Below are positions 18,106 to 24,936 of a stretch of 28,147 nucleotides of DNA, one piece after another (the first letter of the stretch is position 1; each line of letters starts with the position of its first letter). The DNA comes from DATMQA01 sp035566895 (lineage in GTDB: Bacteria; Verrucomicrobiota; Verrucomicrobiia; Limisphaerales; UBA8199). The stretch lies in assembly GCA_035566895.1 (NCBI GenBank), contig DATMQA010000099.1, forward strand, positions 1 to 28,147, given 5' to 3'. The notes under the pieces were generated by a model. It worked only from the letters and a program-made list of their open reading frames with translations. It was not told the DNA's origin and did not search any database. The position numbers were made by a program, and so were the translations under genes.

Positions 18106-18191
18106 CCCCGAACCCATCCGAACCTAATCGAACCCAAAAAATTATTTTTTTATGCCTTTCACCCGGTCAAATGCGGTCAACAAACGGTAAA
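18106..18191. repeat. ~86 bp direct repeat, copy 2, with phased boxes
   Basis: Second copy of 17205-17291, 901 bp away in the same orientation, just after the DUF3486-like gene. The three boxes (18164, 18174, 18185) keep the 10- and 11-bp spacing although neighbouring bases differ. It still encodes the end of a peptide like PEPIRT in one frame, as if derived from the HTH gene's 3' end. Confidence 0.85.
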
Positions 18192-18460
18192 CTTTCTACC
18201 ATGCCGCATCACTAATCCCCGCTAAATCGCGCTCAAATTTTCCTCGGGTTCCCAGGCTGCTCACCGCGGCCTCCGACCCGATCAGCGTTCTTTGACATCT
18301 TAAACAACTAGCCACCTGCTCCAAAAGCCGGCCCCCGCAAAACCCTCCCGGTCCTTGCCGCTTCACCCGGCCGGGCCGGGAGGGGCAGCACGGACCAGCC
18401 ACTCGCTGCCCCGTTTAGTCCGAAGCTCGGAAAAAGCGCGGGGAAGAAGACAATTTCGAA
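18192..18460. other. Region after the cassette, no gene
   Basis: No coding frame of merit. CTCCCGG (18346-18352) and CCGGGAG (18375-18381) are inverted. TTTGACATCTTAAACAACTAG (18290s) contains a TTGACA but no matching -10 at the right distance. Confidence 0.35.
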
Positions 18461-18482
18461 TTTGAGATTTGGAAATCTCAAA
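18461..18482. repeat. Perfect palindrome over the VOC stop codon
   Basis: Ten-base arms TTTGAGATTT and AAATCTCAAA separated by GG. It covers the stop codon of the VOC gene (18478-18480). It might slow ribosomes or act as an end-of-transcript hairpin, but lacks a T-run. Confidence 0.55.
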
Positions 18483-18855
18483 CTGGGAATTGCGTTAGGG
18501 AAAGGGTGTTACCATCCGGATCTTGAAACCAGGCCACGAGGGCGCCGCCGGGTGAATGCCATATACCCTGGTCGTCCTGGTCCAGGCCGTCGAACCGTTG
18601 AAAAACGACACCGGTTTTGGATAAAGCGGCTGCGGTCGTGCGTATGTCTCGCACCGCCCAGCCCAGCGCGGTGTACGGAGCTTTGGCGACGTGCTCCACC
18701 TTTTGAATGCGGAGCATCGAACGGCCGACCTGAAACACCAGGGCGTACGGCTCATCCGCTAGAAAGGTCAGGCCAAGCACGCGCTCATAGAACCCGCGGG
18801 CGCGTTCGGGGTTCGCGGTTGCCAGAAACAATACAGGCTCGTCGAGAGACGTCAT
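18478..18855 (-). CDS. VOC superfamily protein (glyoxalase/bleomycin-resistance fold)
   Basis: A 125-residue protein with the two beta-alpha-beta-beta-beta modules of the vicinal oxygen chelate fold: EPVLFLATANPERARGFYER (module 1) and GWAVRDIRTTAAALSKTGVV (module 2), ending in WFQDPDGNTLSLTQF, the usual C-terminal strand. Substrate cannot be told: the N-terminal His ligand of glyoxalase I is absent, so it may be a diverged isomerase, dioxygenase-like or binding protein. It follows the small membrane protein by 15 bp and probably shares its transcript. Confidence 0.85.
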   Translation of the reverse strand: MTSLDEPVLFLATANPERARGFYERVLGLTFLADEPYALVFQVGRSMLRIQKVEHVAKAPYTALGWAVRDIRTTAAALSKTGVVFQRFDGLDQDDQGIWHSPGGALVAWFQDPDGNTLSLTQFPV

Positions 18856-18870
18856 TCCTTTGTCGAGTAT

Positions 18871-19143
18871 CTATACTGCCGGCTTTGGTCCTTGCGCGGC
18901 CTCTTCTTTAGTCTGCTCTCCATAGGCCAGGCGCATGAGCCAGGGGGCGCCCCGGATCAGCCAGTAGGCGACCAACAGGGGCCAGCCGATCAGGAACAGG
19001 TTGGGCCACAGATTTCTGAAAAAGAAATGGGGGAATACGAGGCAGATGCTGGCGATCGCGTTGGGCACCGCCTTGAGCGCGTCGTAGAGGAAGAGCAATC
19101 CGATCAGGCGCACAATCAGGCTAAAGATTTCTTTTGGTTTCAT
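18871..19143 (-). CDS. Small integral membrane protein
   Basis: A 90-residue protein beginning MKPKEIFSLIVRLIGLLFLY, with two to three hydrophobic helices (about 7-25, 30-43 and 46-65) and a charged C-terminal tail (GEQTKEEAAQGPKPAV). No family recognised and no catalytic motif. It precedes the VOC gene by 15 bp. The start is chosen for the positively charged leader before the first helix. Confidence 0.65.
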   Translation of the reverse strand: MKPKEIFSLIVRLIGLLFLYDALKAVPNAIASICLVFPHFFFRNLWPNLFLIGWPLLVAYWLIRGAPWLMRLAYGEQTKEEAAQGPKPAV

Positions 19144-19235
19144 ATTGGGGCGGGAGTGTAGCGGACTGGTTGAGGCGGCACAGTTTTTTGTTGATGTGGT
19201 TTCTGCTTGACGAGGAGGAGGGGAATTCCGAAGGT

Positions 19236-19264
19236 TTGTTAATTAAATGCTCGCGTACTAATAT
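19236..19264 (+). promoter_or_regulatory. Possible promoter of the GH51 gene
   Basis: TTGTTA (19236-19241), a 17-base spacer and TAATAT (19259-19264) fit the vegetative consensus at 4/6 and 4/6 in an AT-rich island, 19 bp before the ATG. Moderate match only. Confidence 0.4.
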
Positions 19265-19282
19265 TCAATTTTCACTAAGCAT

Positions 19283-21817
19283 ATGAGCGCCTTCGATTCT
19301 CAGGGTAATTCAAGCAGCCGATTCTCCTCCGCGCACAAAGCCCTGCCTTCGGCGGTCCGGGACGGACACGCCCTACCTTGGTCTGCCAGGCGGCGCGCTG
19401 AGGACAGACACACCCCACCTGGCGCCCTACCTTGGCGTGGTGGTCTTGCGCTGATCGCGGCTCTGGGGTTCGCCGCAACTCTCACGCTTCCGGCTGCGCC
19501 CGCCACGCTGAGCATCGATGCCGCCCATCCCGGCCATCCCATCAGCCCCTTGCTCTACGGCATCTTTTTTGAGGACATCAACTGCTCGGCCGACGGTGGG
19601 CTCTACGCCGAGTTGGTCCGCAACCGCAACTTCGAGGACTCGACCCAACCGGATTACTGGTCGGCAGTGGGGAGCGACCCGGCGGGCGTGGAGCTGACGA
19701 TTGATTCCTCGAAGCCCGCCAGCCCCAAAAACCTTCACTCGCTGAAAGTCCAAATCAGCCGGAAGCACCCCGACCGCGTCGGCGTGGCCAACAGCGGTTT
19801 TTGGGGGATGTCGCTCATCAAGGGGGAAGGTTACGAGCTTTCGCTGCTGGCGCGCGGCGGAGACGGCTTCACCGGTCCGCTGATGGCGTCGCTGGAAAGC
19901 ACCGCCGGTGTGGTGTATGCGCAGGCGAAGCTTCCCTCGCTTGGTCCCAACTGGAAACATTACGAATTGAAACTGGCGGCCAAAGGCACCGACCCCAAAG
20001 CCCGCCTGGTCCTGAGCACGACCGGGAGCGGGACATTCTGGGTGGATATGGTATCTCTCTTTCCAAAGAAGACGTGGAAGAATCGTCCCAACGGTTTGCG
20101 GCCCGACCTGGCCGAAATGCTGATGGGGATGAGACCCGGGTTCGTGCGCTTCCCCGGCGGGTGCTGGGTGGAAGGGGACACGATGGCGCTGGCCTATCGC
20201 TGGAAGCAAACCGTGGGCGACCCTTCCGAGCGCCGCACGCAGTATAATATCTGGAAATACCAGGCCACGCACGGCATCGGGTTCCATGAGTATCTCCAGT
20301 TGTGCGAAGACCTCGGGGCCGAGCCGCTCTTCGTCATCAACTGCGGCATGTCGCATAAAGAAACCGTGCCGCTGGACAAGATGCCGGAATTCGTGCAGGA
20401 CGCGCTGGATGCGATTGAATACGCCAACGGCCCGATGACCAGCACCTGGGGCGCTCTCCGGGCAAAGAACGGGCACCCGGCTCCGTTCCATCTCAGATAC
20501 ATGGAGATTGGCAATGAAAACGGCGGCCGGGCCTACTACGAGCGCTATCCGCTGTTTTATGATGCGATCAAGGCCAAGTACCCCGAGATGCACCTGGTCG
20601 CCGACGAGTGGCACGGCATTCCCCGCAACCACCCGGTCGAGCTGGTGGACGAGCATTACTATTCCTCGCCCGAGTTCTTCATTAACAACGCCGGCAAATA
20701 TGATACCTACGACCGCGCCGGGCACAAAGTCTATGTCGGCGAATACGCCGTGACCCAGGGCTGCGGCCAGGGCAACCTGCGCGCGGCCATCGGCGAGGCC
20801 GCCTTCATGACCGGCATGGAGCGCAACTCGGACGTGGTTCAGATGGCCTCCTACGCCCCGCTGTTCGCCAATGTGAACTATAAGAAATGGAACCCGGACC
20901 TGATCGATTTCGACAGCTCGCGGGTTTATGGGTTGCCGAGCTACTACGTGCAGAAGATGTTCGGCGAGAATCGGGGCGACGTGGTGCTGCCGGTCACGAT
21001 CGACGCGCCGGAGGCTGCCCCAGCCGCCCGCGCCGGGGCCATCGGCGTCGGCACCTGGCGCACCGAGGCCGAGTTCAAGGACCTCAAAGTCACGCGCGGT
21101 GATGAAACCCTGCTCACCTGCGACTTTGCCAGCGGGACCAACGGGTGGAAATTCCGGGGTGGTGGCGAGTGGTCGGTGCAGGAGGGCGCATTGCAGCAAA
21201 AATCGCAGGCCGAGAACATTCGCGCCTATGCGGGTAATAAGAACTGGAAGGATTACACCTACACGCTGAAAGCCCGCAAACTGGGGGGCAACGAAGGCTT
21301 TCTCATCCCGGTGCTGGTCCAGGACGAGAACGCCAAGACCTGGTGGAACCTCGGCGGTTGGGGCAACACCCAACATGGGCTCGAGGTGGACGGCGCCATC
21401 GTCACCCAGGTTCCCGGCAGCATCGAGACCGGGCGCTGGTACGACCTGCGCCTCGAAGTGAAGGACACCAGCATCAAGTGTTACCTGGACGGCAAGCTGG
21501 TCCATGACGTCAGTTACCCCAAGACGAAACCTCTCTACGCCGTCGCCAGCCGCGCGAAGGGCGGTCGGGAAATCATTTTAAAAACGGTGAACGTTTCGCG
21601 TGAGGCTGTAGAGACGGACATCAAGCTTGATGGGGTAACGGCCGGCCCGAGCGCGACCGTCACGGTGCTGGCCTCCGACAAACCGGACGACGAGAACACC
21701 CTGGACCAGCCCAACAAGGTCGCGCCGGTGACGACCACGCTCAAGTGTGCCGGGTCAAGCCTCAGCCACACTTTCCCCGGCAATTCGGTCACGGTCCTGC
21801 GGGTGAAGGTTCAGTAA
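19283..21817 (+). CDS. Exported alpha-L-arabinofuranosidase, GH51, with C-terminal beta-sandwich domain
   Basis: An 844-residue enzyme releasing arabinose from arabinan or arabinoxylan. GH51 marks: ISPLLYGIFFEDINCSADGG (88-106), PGFVRFPGGCW (285-295), acid/base Glu412 in MEIGNENGG, and nucleophile Glu487 in VYVGEYAV. Residues about 110-260 form a carbohydrate-binding-like sandwich; residues about 590-770 (EFKDLKVTRGDETLLTCDFA, WSVQEGALQQKS) a LamG/DUF1080-like sandwich. A secretion signal core (LALIAALGFAATLTLPAAPA) sits at 55-74, unusually far in: residues about 20-52 come from an inserted repeat in which ALPW occurs twice, so the n-region is about 50 residues. No later start codon is available, so either the insert is tolerated or export is impaired. 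Probably regulated by carbon source; no regulator in the window. Confidence 0.92.
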   Translation: MSAFDSQGNSSSRFSSAHKALPSAVRDGHALPWSARRRAEDRHTPPGALPWRGGLALIAALGFAATLTLPAAPATLSIDAAHPGHPISPLLYGIFFEDINCSADGGLYAELVRNRNFEDSTQPDYWSAVGSDPAGVELTIDSSKPASPKNLHSLKVQISRKHPDRVGVANSGFWGMSLIKGEGYELSLLARGGDGFTGPLMASLESTAGVVYAQAKLPSLGPNWKHYELKLAAKGTDPKARLVLSTTGSGTFWVDMVSLFPKKTWKNRPNGLRPDLAEMLMGMRPGFVRFPGGCWVEGDTMALAYRWKQTVGDPSERRTQYNIWKYQATHGIGFHEYLQLCEDLGAEPLFVINCGMSHKETVPLDKMPEFVQDALDAIEYANGPMTSTWGALRAKNGHPAPFHLRYMEIGNENGGRAYYERYPLFYDAIKAKYPEMHLVADEWHGIPRNHPVELVDEHYYSSPEFFINNAGKYDTYDRAGHKVYVGEYAVTQGCGQGNLRAAIGEAAFMTGMERNSDVVQMASYAPLFANVNYKKWNPDLIDFDSSRVYGLPSYYVQKMFGENRGDVVLPVTIDAPEAAPAARAGAIGVGTWRTEAEFKDLKVTRGDETLLTCDFASGTNGWKFRGGGEWSVQEGALQQKSQAENIRAYAGNKNWKDYTYTLKARKLGGNEGFLIPVLVQDENAKTWWNLGGWGNTQHGLEVDGAIVTQVPGSIETGRWYDLRLEVKDTSIKCYLDGKLVHDVSYPKTKPLYAVASRAKGGREIILKTVNVSREAVETDIKLDGVTAGPSATVTVLASDKPDDENTLDQPNKVAPVTTTLKCAGSSLSHTFPGNSVTVLRVKVQ
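19340..19442. repeat. Repeat in the leader of the GH51 gene
   Basis: GCCCTACCTTGG occurs at 19370-19381 and 19424-19435, 54 bp (18 codons) apart, with GCCAGG/CCTGGC (19385-19390, 19418-19423) and a GTCCGGGACGGAC hairpin between and before. In-frame with the enzyme. Borders are estimates. Confidence 0.55.
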
Positions 21818-21829
21818 CCTTGGGGCTTT

Positions 21830-21969
21830 AACGCAAAGGCGCAAAGAGCCAAAGGCGCAAAGAGGGAAGGCTGCCTTACAGCCCGGAAGCTATTCACTCT
21901 TTTTCGAGCAAGACCCGCTGCGATTCAACCTCTGAACTTTGCGCCTTTGCTCCTATGCGCCTTTGCGTT
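21830..21969. repeat. Inverted simple repeat GCAAAGGCGC
   Basis: AACGCAAAGGCGC (21830-21842) is inverted at 21957-21969, with further AAAGGCGCAAAG copies in between. It could serve as a hairpin between the convergent GH51 and secreted-protein genes. Confidence 0.6.
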
Positions 21970-21980
21970 GACTGTCCCAT

Positions 21981-22026
21981 TACGTTTTACGTTTTACGTT
22001 TCACGTTTTACGCTTCACGTTTCACG
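21981..22026. repeat. Tandem ACGTTTTACGTTTCACG repeat
   Basis: Five to six degenerate copies of a 7-8-base unit (ACGTTTT/ACGTTTC) end two bases before the stop of the minus-strand gene. Confidence 0.65.
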
Positions 22027-22028
22027 CA

Positions 22029-23237
22029 TCACCTCAGCGCGTCCCCTCCAAACCCACCACCTCCACCACCGCCGCCGAAGCTGAAGCCGCCGCCGCCGCC
22101 ACCAAAGCCGCCGACCCAGGCACCGTTTTCCGCTCCGGGTTCCGGACTGCCCGCGTAACTTACGATGTGCGCTCGTTTGCGAAACGCCTCGAGAGTCATC
22201 GACCCTTTGGCAAAGGCGTCAGCATCGGACTTTCTTACGCGAATGGTCAGGGTGGTCTGGCGCATCGGGCTGCCGCTGTGGACGGATATCGTGGCCTTAC
22301 CCGGCGCCTCGGTTGACCCAGTGGCGCGCTTGTATGTTTGGATAGCTCTGGCCTTGGGTTGGCCCGAGCTGGGGCCGCCAAAAACGCACACCGTTATCGA
22401 GTCGTCGGGTTTCAGGCCCCGGATGTTGGTCGCGTTCTTGAGTGATTCCAGCAGTCCTTCCCGCAGGCGGTTCACGCGCTCCTCGTCGTAGGGTTCGCTC
22501 GGAAAGGCAGCCATCACCCGTCCGCCGCCATGCTGGCCGTAGAGTTCCTGTTTCGCGTCTTCCCAATCGGAATTGGCCTCCGGTTTTTCCTTCTGGCCTT
22601 CAACCTGTGGCGGGGGCAGCAGCGGAAAACCGACGTTGAGCATGAACAAAGCGCCGTACCCATCCAGATAGAGACTGCGCAATGGACTGGCCCCCGGCGT
22701 GTAGAAGACATCGATCCCCATCGCCTTGGCGGCATACGGCTCGCCGCCATGGCCCCCGGCCCTTTCGGAGGCCGCCTTCTCCAGGATGCGCGACATCACC
22801 GTCAAATCCTCCTCCAACTCCGCTTGCTCCTTCGGGTCGGATTCGGAGGAATGGATCACCAGCGCTTTGCCGCCGTGGCCCGGGCCGTGCACCAGCAGCT
22901 TGTTGAATCGCTCCCCCAACATGGGTGCTGCCGAGGCATAGGCGCCGGCGACCCGCTCGGAGGCCATATCCGCACTGGCCTGGGCCACTTCTTTTTGGGC
23001 GCGCTCCATTTGCTGGCGCGCCTTGGCAAATTCCTCCCTGGCTTCGGCCTGCGACTTGTCGAGCTGGGCCTGGGCTTCGGCTTGTGCCCTGGCCACCTGG
23101 TCCTTGGCCGCCTGGACGGCCTCCCGGGCTTGGGGTAGACTATCCGGCTCCGGAGGGGTGTCTTGCGCGCGCAACATCGGCACGCTCAGCAGCAATGCCG
23201 CGGTTGTAATGGTGATGAACGAAATGCGTGATTTCAT
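22029..23237 (-). CDS. Exported coiled-coil protein with glycine-rich tail
   Basis: A 402-residue protein. Signal peptide residues 1-24 (MKSRISFITITTAALLLSVP, cut near LRA/Q). Residues about 35-95 are a long coiled coil (AREAVQAAKDQVARAQAEAQ, AQLDKSQAEAREEFAKARQQ). The middle (100-355) is globular with VHGPGHGGKALVIHSSESDP, YTPGASPLRSLYLDGYGALF and DSITVCVFGGPSSG; no known catalytic motif. The end is a run of glycines with Phe (FGGGGGGFSFGG). Third gene of the sigma/anti-sigma operon, 57 bp after the anti-sigma gene, and therefore probably its output or sensor partner. The family is not recognised. Confidence 0.75.
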   Translation of the reverse strand: MKSRISFITITTAALLLSVPMLRAQDTPPEPDSLPQAREAVQAAKDQVARAQAEAQAQLDKSQAEAREEFAKARQQMERAQKEVAQASADMASERVAGAYASAAPMLGERFNKLLVHGPGHGGKALVIHSSESDPKEQAELEEDLTVMSRILEKAASERAGGHGGEPYAAKAMGIDVFYTPGASPLRSLYLDGYGALFMLNVGFPLLPPPQVEGQKEKPEANSDWEDAKQELYGQHGGGRVMAAFPSEPYDEERVNRLREGLLESLKNATNIRGLKPDDSITVCVFGGPSSGQPKARAIQTYKRATGSTEAPGKATISVHSGSPMRQTTLTIRVRKSDADAFAKGSMTLEAFRKRAHIVSYAGSPEPGAENGAWVGGFGGGGGGFSFGGGGGGGGFGGDALR

Positions 23238-23242
23238 ATTAT

Positions 23243-23297
23243 TTTTTGGTAGTTAGTGGTCAGTAGTCGGTGGTCAGTAGTCAGTAGTCACTGGTCA
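23243..23297. repeat. Simple GGTCAGTAGTCAGTAG repeat
   Basis: Degenerate copies of GGTCAGTAGT fill the gap between the anti-sigma gene and the secreted-protein gene. The inverse form is at 16691-16733. Confidence 0.6.
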
Positions 23298-23861
23298 GTG
23301 TTTCGTTTCCGGCTCTTGTTTCGCCGCCGGCGGCGTGTAGTCCGCTACCTGAAGCAAATCCTGCTCGGTCTGACGCAGGCTGACCGAGGTATTGATCGCG
23401 ACGGTGTCCAGGTCCTTCTTGAGCAGAGAGTAATAAGTTGCCCCCACCTCCTCGGCCTGGCGTTGCGACTGCGCCAGCGTGGCCGCCGCCGACTTGTCAA
23501 TTTCCTGGCGCAGCATCTGGGCGAATTCCTGTCGCAATTGCTGCCGGATTTCCGGTTCGAGCCGCGCCCGCACCTTTTCGAGGTCGGACTGGCGGCCGGC
23601 CAGGCGGCCAACGCCGAACCCAAGGCCCAGCACGAGGACCGCCGCGGCCGCCCATTTGAGGAACGGCGCCACGAGGTCAAAAGACCGGTCCGTCCGCGGC
23701 AATTTCCACGCGTCGAGGCGGTGGAGGCTGTGCTTCCAGCTTTGCAATTCTTCGCGGCATTCCGCGCACTCGAGCAGATGCTCTTTGAGCTGCCGGCGCA
23801 AGTCCGGTCGCGTTTCGCCGTACAGGCACGGCACCCAATCTTCACGTTTCGGATGGTTCAT
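23295..23861 (-). CDS. Anti-sigma factor with zinc-finger domain
   Basis: A 188-residue protein. Residues 28-35 (HLLECAEC) give the H-x3-C-x2-C motif of zinc anti-sigma domains, preceded by the helix RPDLRRQLKEH. One membrane segment (about 69-88, WAAAAVLVLGLGFGVGRLAG) follows, then a periplasmic helical tail (LRQEFAQMLRQEIDKSAAAT). It holds the ECF sigma factor at the membrane until a signal arrives (family knowledge). The start overlaps the sigma stop by four bases (23858-23861), the usual coupling. Confidence 0.88.
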   Translation of the reverse strand: MNHPKREDWVPCLYGETRPDLRRQLKEHLLECAECREELQSWKHSLHRLDAWKLPRTDRSFDLVAPFLKWAAAAVLVLGLGFGVGRLAGRQSDLEKVRARLEPEIRQQLRQEFAQMLRQEIDKSAAATLAQSQRQAEEVGATYYSLLKKDLDTVAINTSVSLRQTEQDLLQVADYTPPAAKQEPETKH

Positions 23862-24586
23862 AAGACGAATCTTTCTCTTCCTAAAATCATCGCCTGCGCG
23901 CCGGGGCCGGCTGACTCCTGGCCTCTGGCCTGCGGCCGCGGCTCCCTGGCTTCCGCTCGTCTCACTTCGGCCGGTTCAGCTCTGAGCTTCGGTTCCAGCA
24001 GCCGGCTCAGCCGCGCCAGCGCTTCGGCCATGCGCGAATTCACGGTGCCTTCGGGGATATCGAGCAGCTCGGCAATCTTGCCCAGCTTCATGTCCTCGTA
24101 ATGGCGGAGCACGATGACAGTGCGGTAAATGTCGGGAAGCCGGCACAGCGCCTGGCGAACCAGCTCACCCTCCTCCTGTTGCACGGCGCGACCGTCCGGT
24201 CCCGGCCCGTCGGCGGGGCAATCCGGCGTTTCGCCGGCGGTCTCGGCCGAATCCGGCTCCCGGACAAACTCGCGCCGCCGTTCCTGGCGCCGCAGTTCGT
24301 CGTAACAAAGGTTGAGGGCGATGCGCCATAAATAAGTCGAGAACCGGCCCGTCGGCTCGTAATCCTTGCGCCGCTCAAAGAGACGCAGAAAAGCTTCCTG
24401 CTTGAGGTCCTCTCCCCGATGGGCGTCGCCGGTCATCCGCGTGCACAACCGGCGAATGGGCTCTTCCCAGCGCTTGAGCAGCCGCGCGAACTCGTGGTGG
24501 TCATCATGCGTCTTGACCCGGCACATCGCCTCCTCGTCGGTGCGCGAGCACAACAAGGACAACGCCGAAAAAGCCAACCCTTTCAT
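23858..24586 (-). CDS. ECF RNA polymerase sigma factor
   Basis: A 242-residue sigma-70 of the extracytoplasmic-function class. Region 2 lies at about 31-105 (HEFARLLKRWEEPIRRLCTR, HRGEDLKQEAFLRLFERRKD, FSTYLWRIALNLCYDELRRQ) and region 4 at about 140-196 (LPDIYRTVIVLRHYEDMKLG, KIAELLDIPEGTVNSRMAEA). The first 20 residues may not be translated; Met21 (24526) is an alternative start. The last 45 residues (AEPAEVRRAEAREPRPQARG) are a low-complexity extension, probably repeat-derived. First gene of an operon with anti-sigma and a secreted coiled-coil protein, so it likely reports envelope stress or controls that protein. Confidence 0.93.
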   Translation of the reverse strand: MKGLAFSALSLLCSRTDEEAMCRVKTHDDHHEFARLLKRWEEPIRRLCTRMTGDAHRGEDLKQEAFLRLFERRKDYEPTGRFSTYLWRIALNLCYDELRRQERRREFVREPDSAETAGETPDCPADGPGPDGRAVQQEEGELVRQALCRLPDIYRTVIVLRHYEDMKLGKIAELLDIPEGTVNSRMAEALARLSRLLEPKLRAEPAEVRRAEAREPRPQARGQESAGPGAQAMILGRERFVL

Positions 24587-24618
24587 ACGCTTATAGCTCG
24601 ATTACCTGCGTCCATCTG

Positions 24619-24732
24619 CCGGAGCGCGGACATTCCTGTCCGCAGCAATACCCGCGCACACCAGCAGCGCCGGGTATTTCTACGACTCTCTCCAGACCTG
24701 CGTTGCTGCGGACAAGAATGTCCGCGCTCCGG
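24619..24732. repeat. Dispersed inverted-repeat element, copy B
   Basis: The same 30-base arms as copy A (24619-24648 and 24703-24732, one mismatch) with a different 54-base centre that contains its own TACCCG/CGGGTA hairpin. It lies upstream of the sigma operon. Confidence 0.85.
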
Positions 24733-24936
24733 TCGGCTGCTGCTCTGCTACTCTGCATCCCTCTGCGTCATCTGCGGGCGCTTCCAAATTGACAGGTCCT
24801 ATAGGTTAAACGTTCGGGACGCAAAAACCGTCGGAAAAAGATGGGCCGACAGAATCACGGCAGGACAGAATCATAAAATCCGCCCGGACGGATAGTAAGG
24901 TGTTCCGGAGGCCTCTCAGGAAGCTTCGGTTGCCGA
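24733..24936. other. Gap between sigma operon and NMO-like gene, repeat only
   Basis: No gene seen. The segment 24848-24880 carries a doubled GACAGAATCAC/GGACAGAATCAT unit, which would be read as RQNHGRQNHK; I recall this as another dispersed Verrucomicrobia repeat. Confidence 0.4.

Noticed and set aside
19427..21505. Minus-strand open frame of 692 codons opposite the GH51 gene
   Set aside because: It mirrors the arabinofuranosidase codons; catalytic motifs are only on the plus strand.
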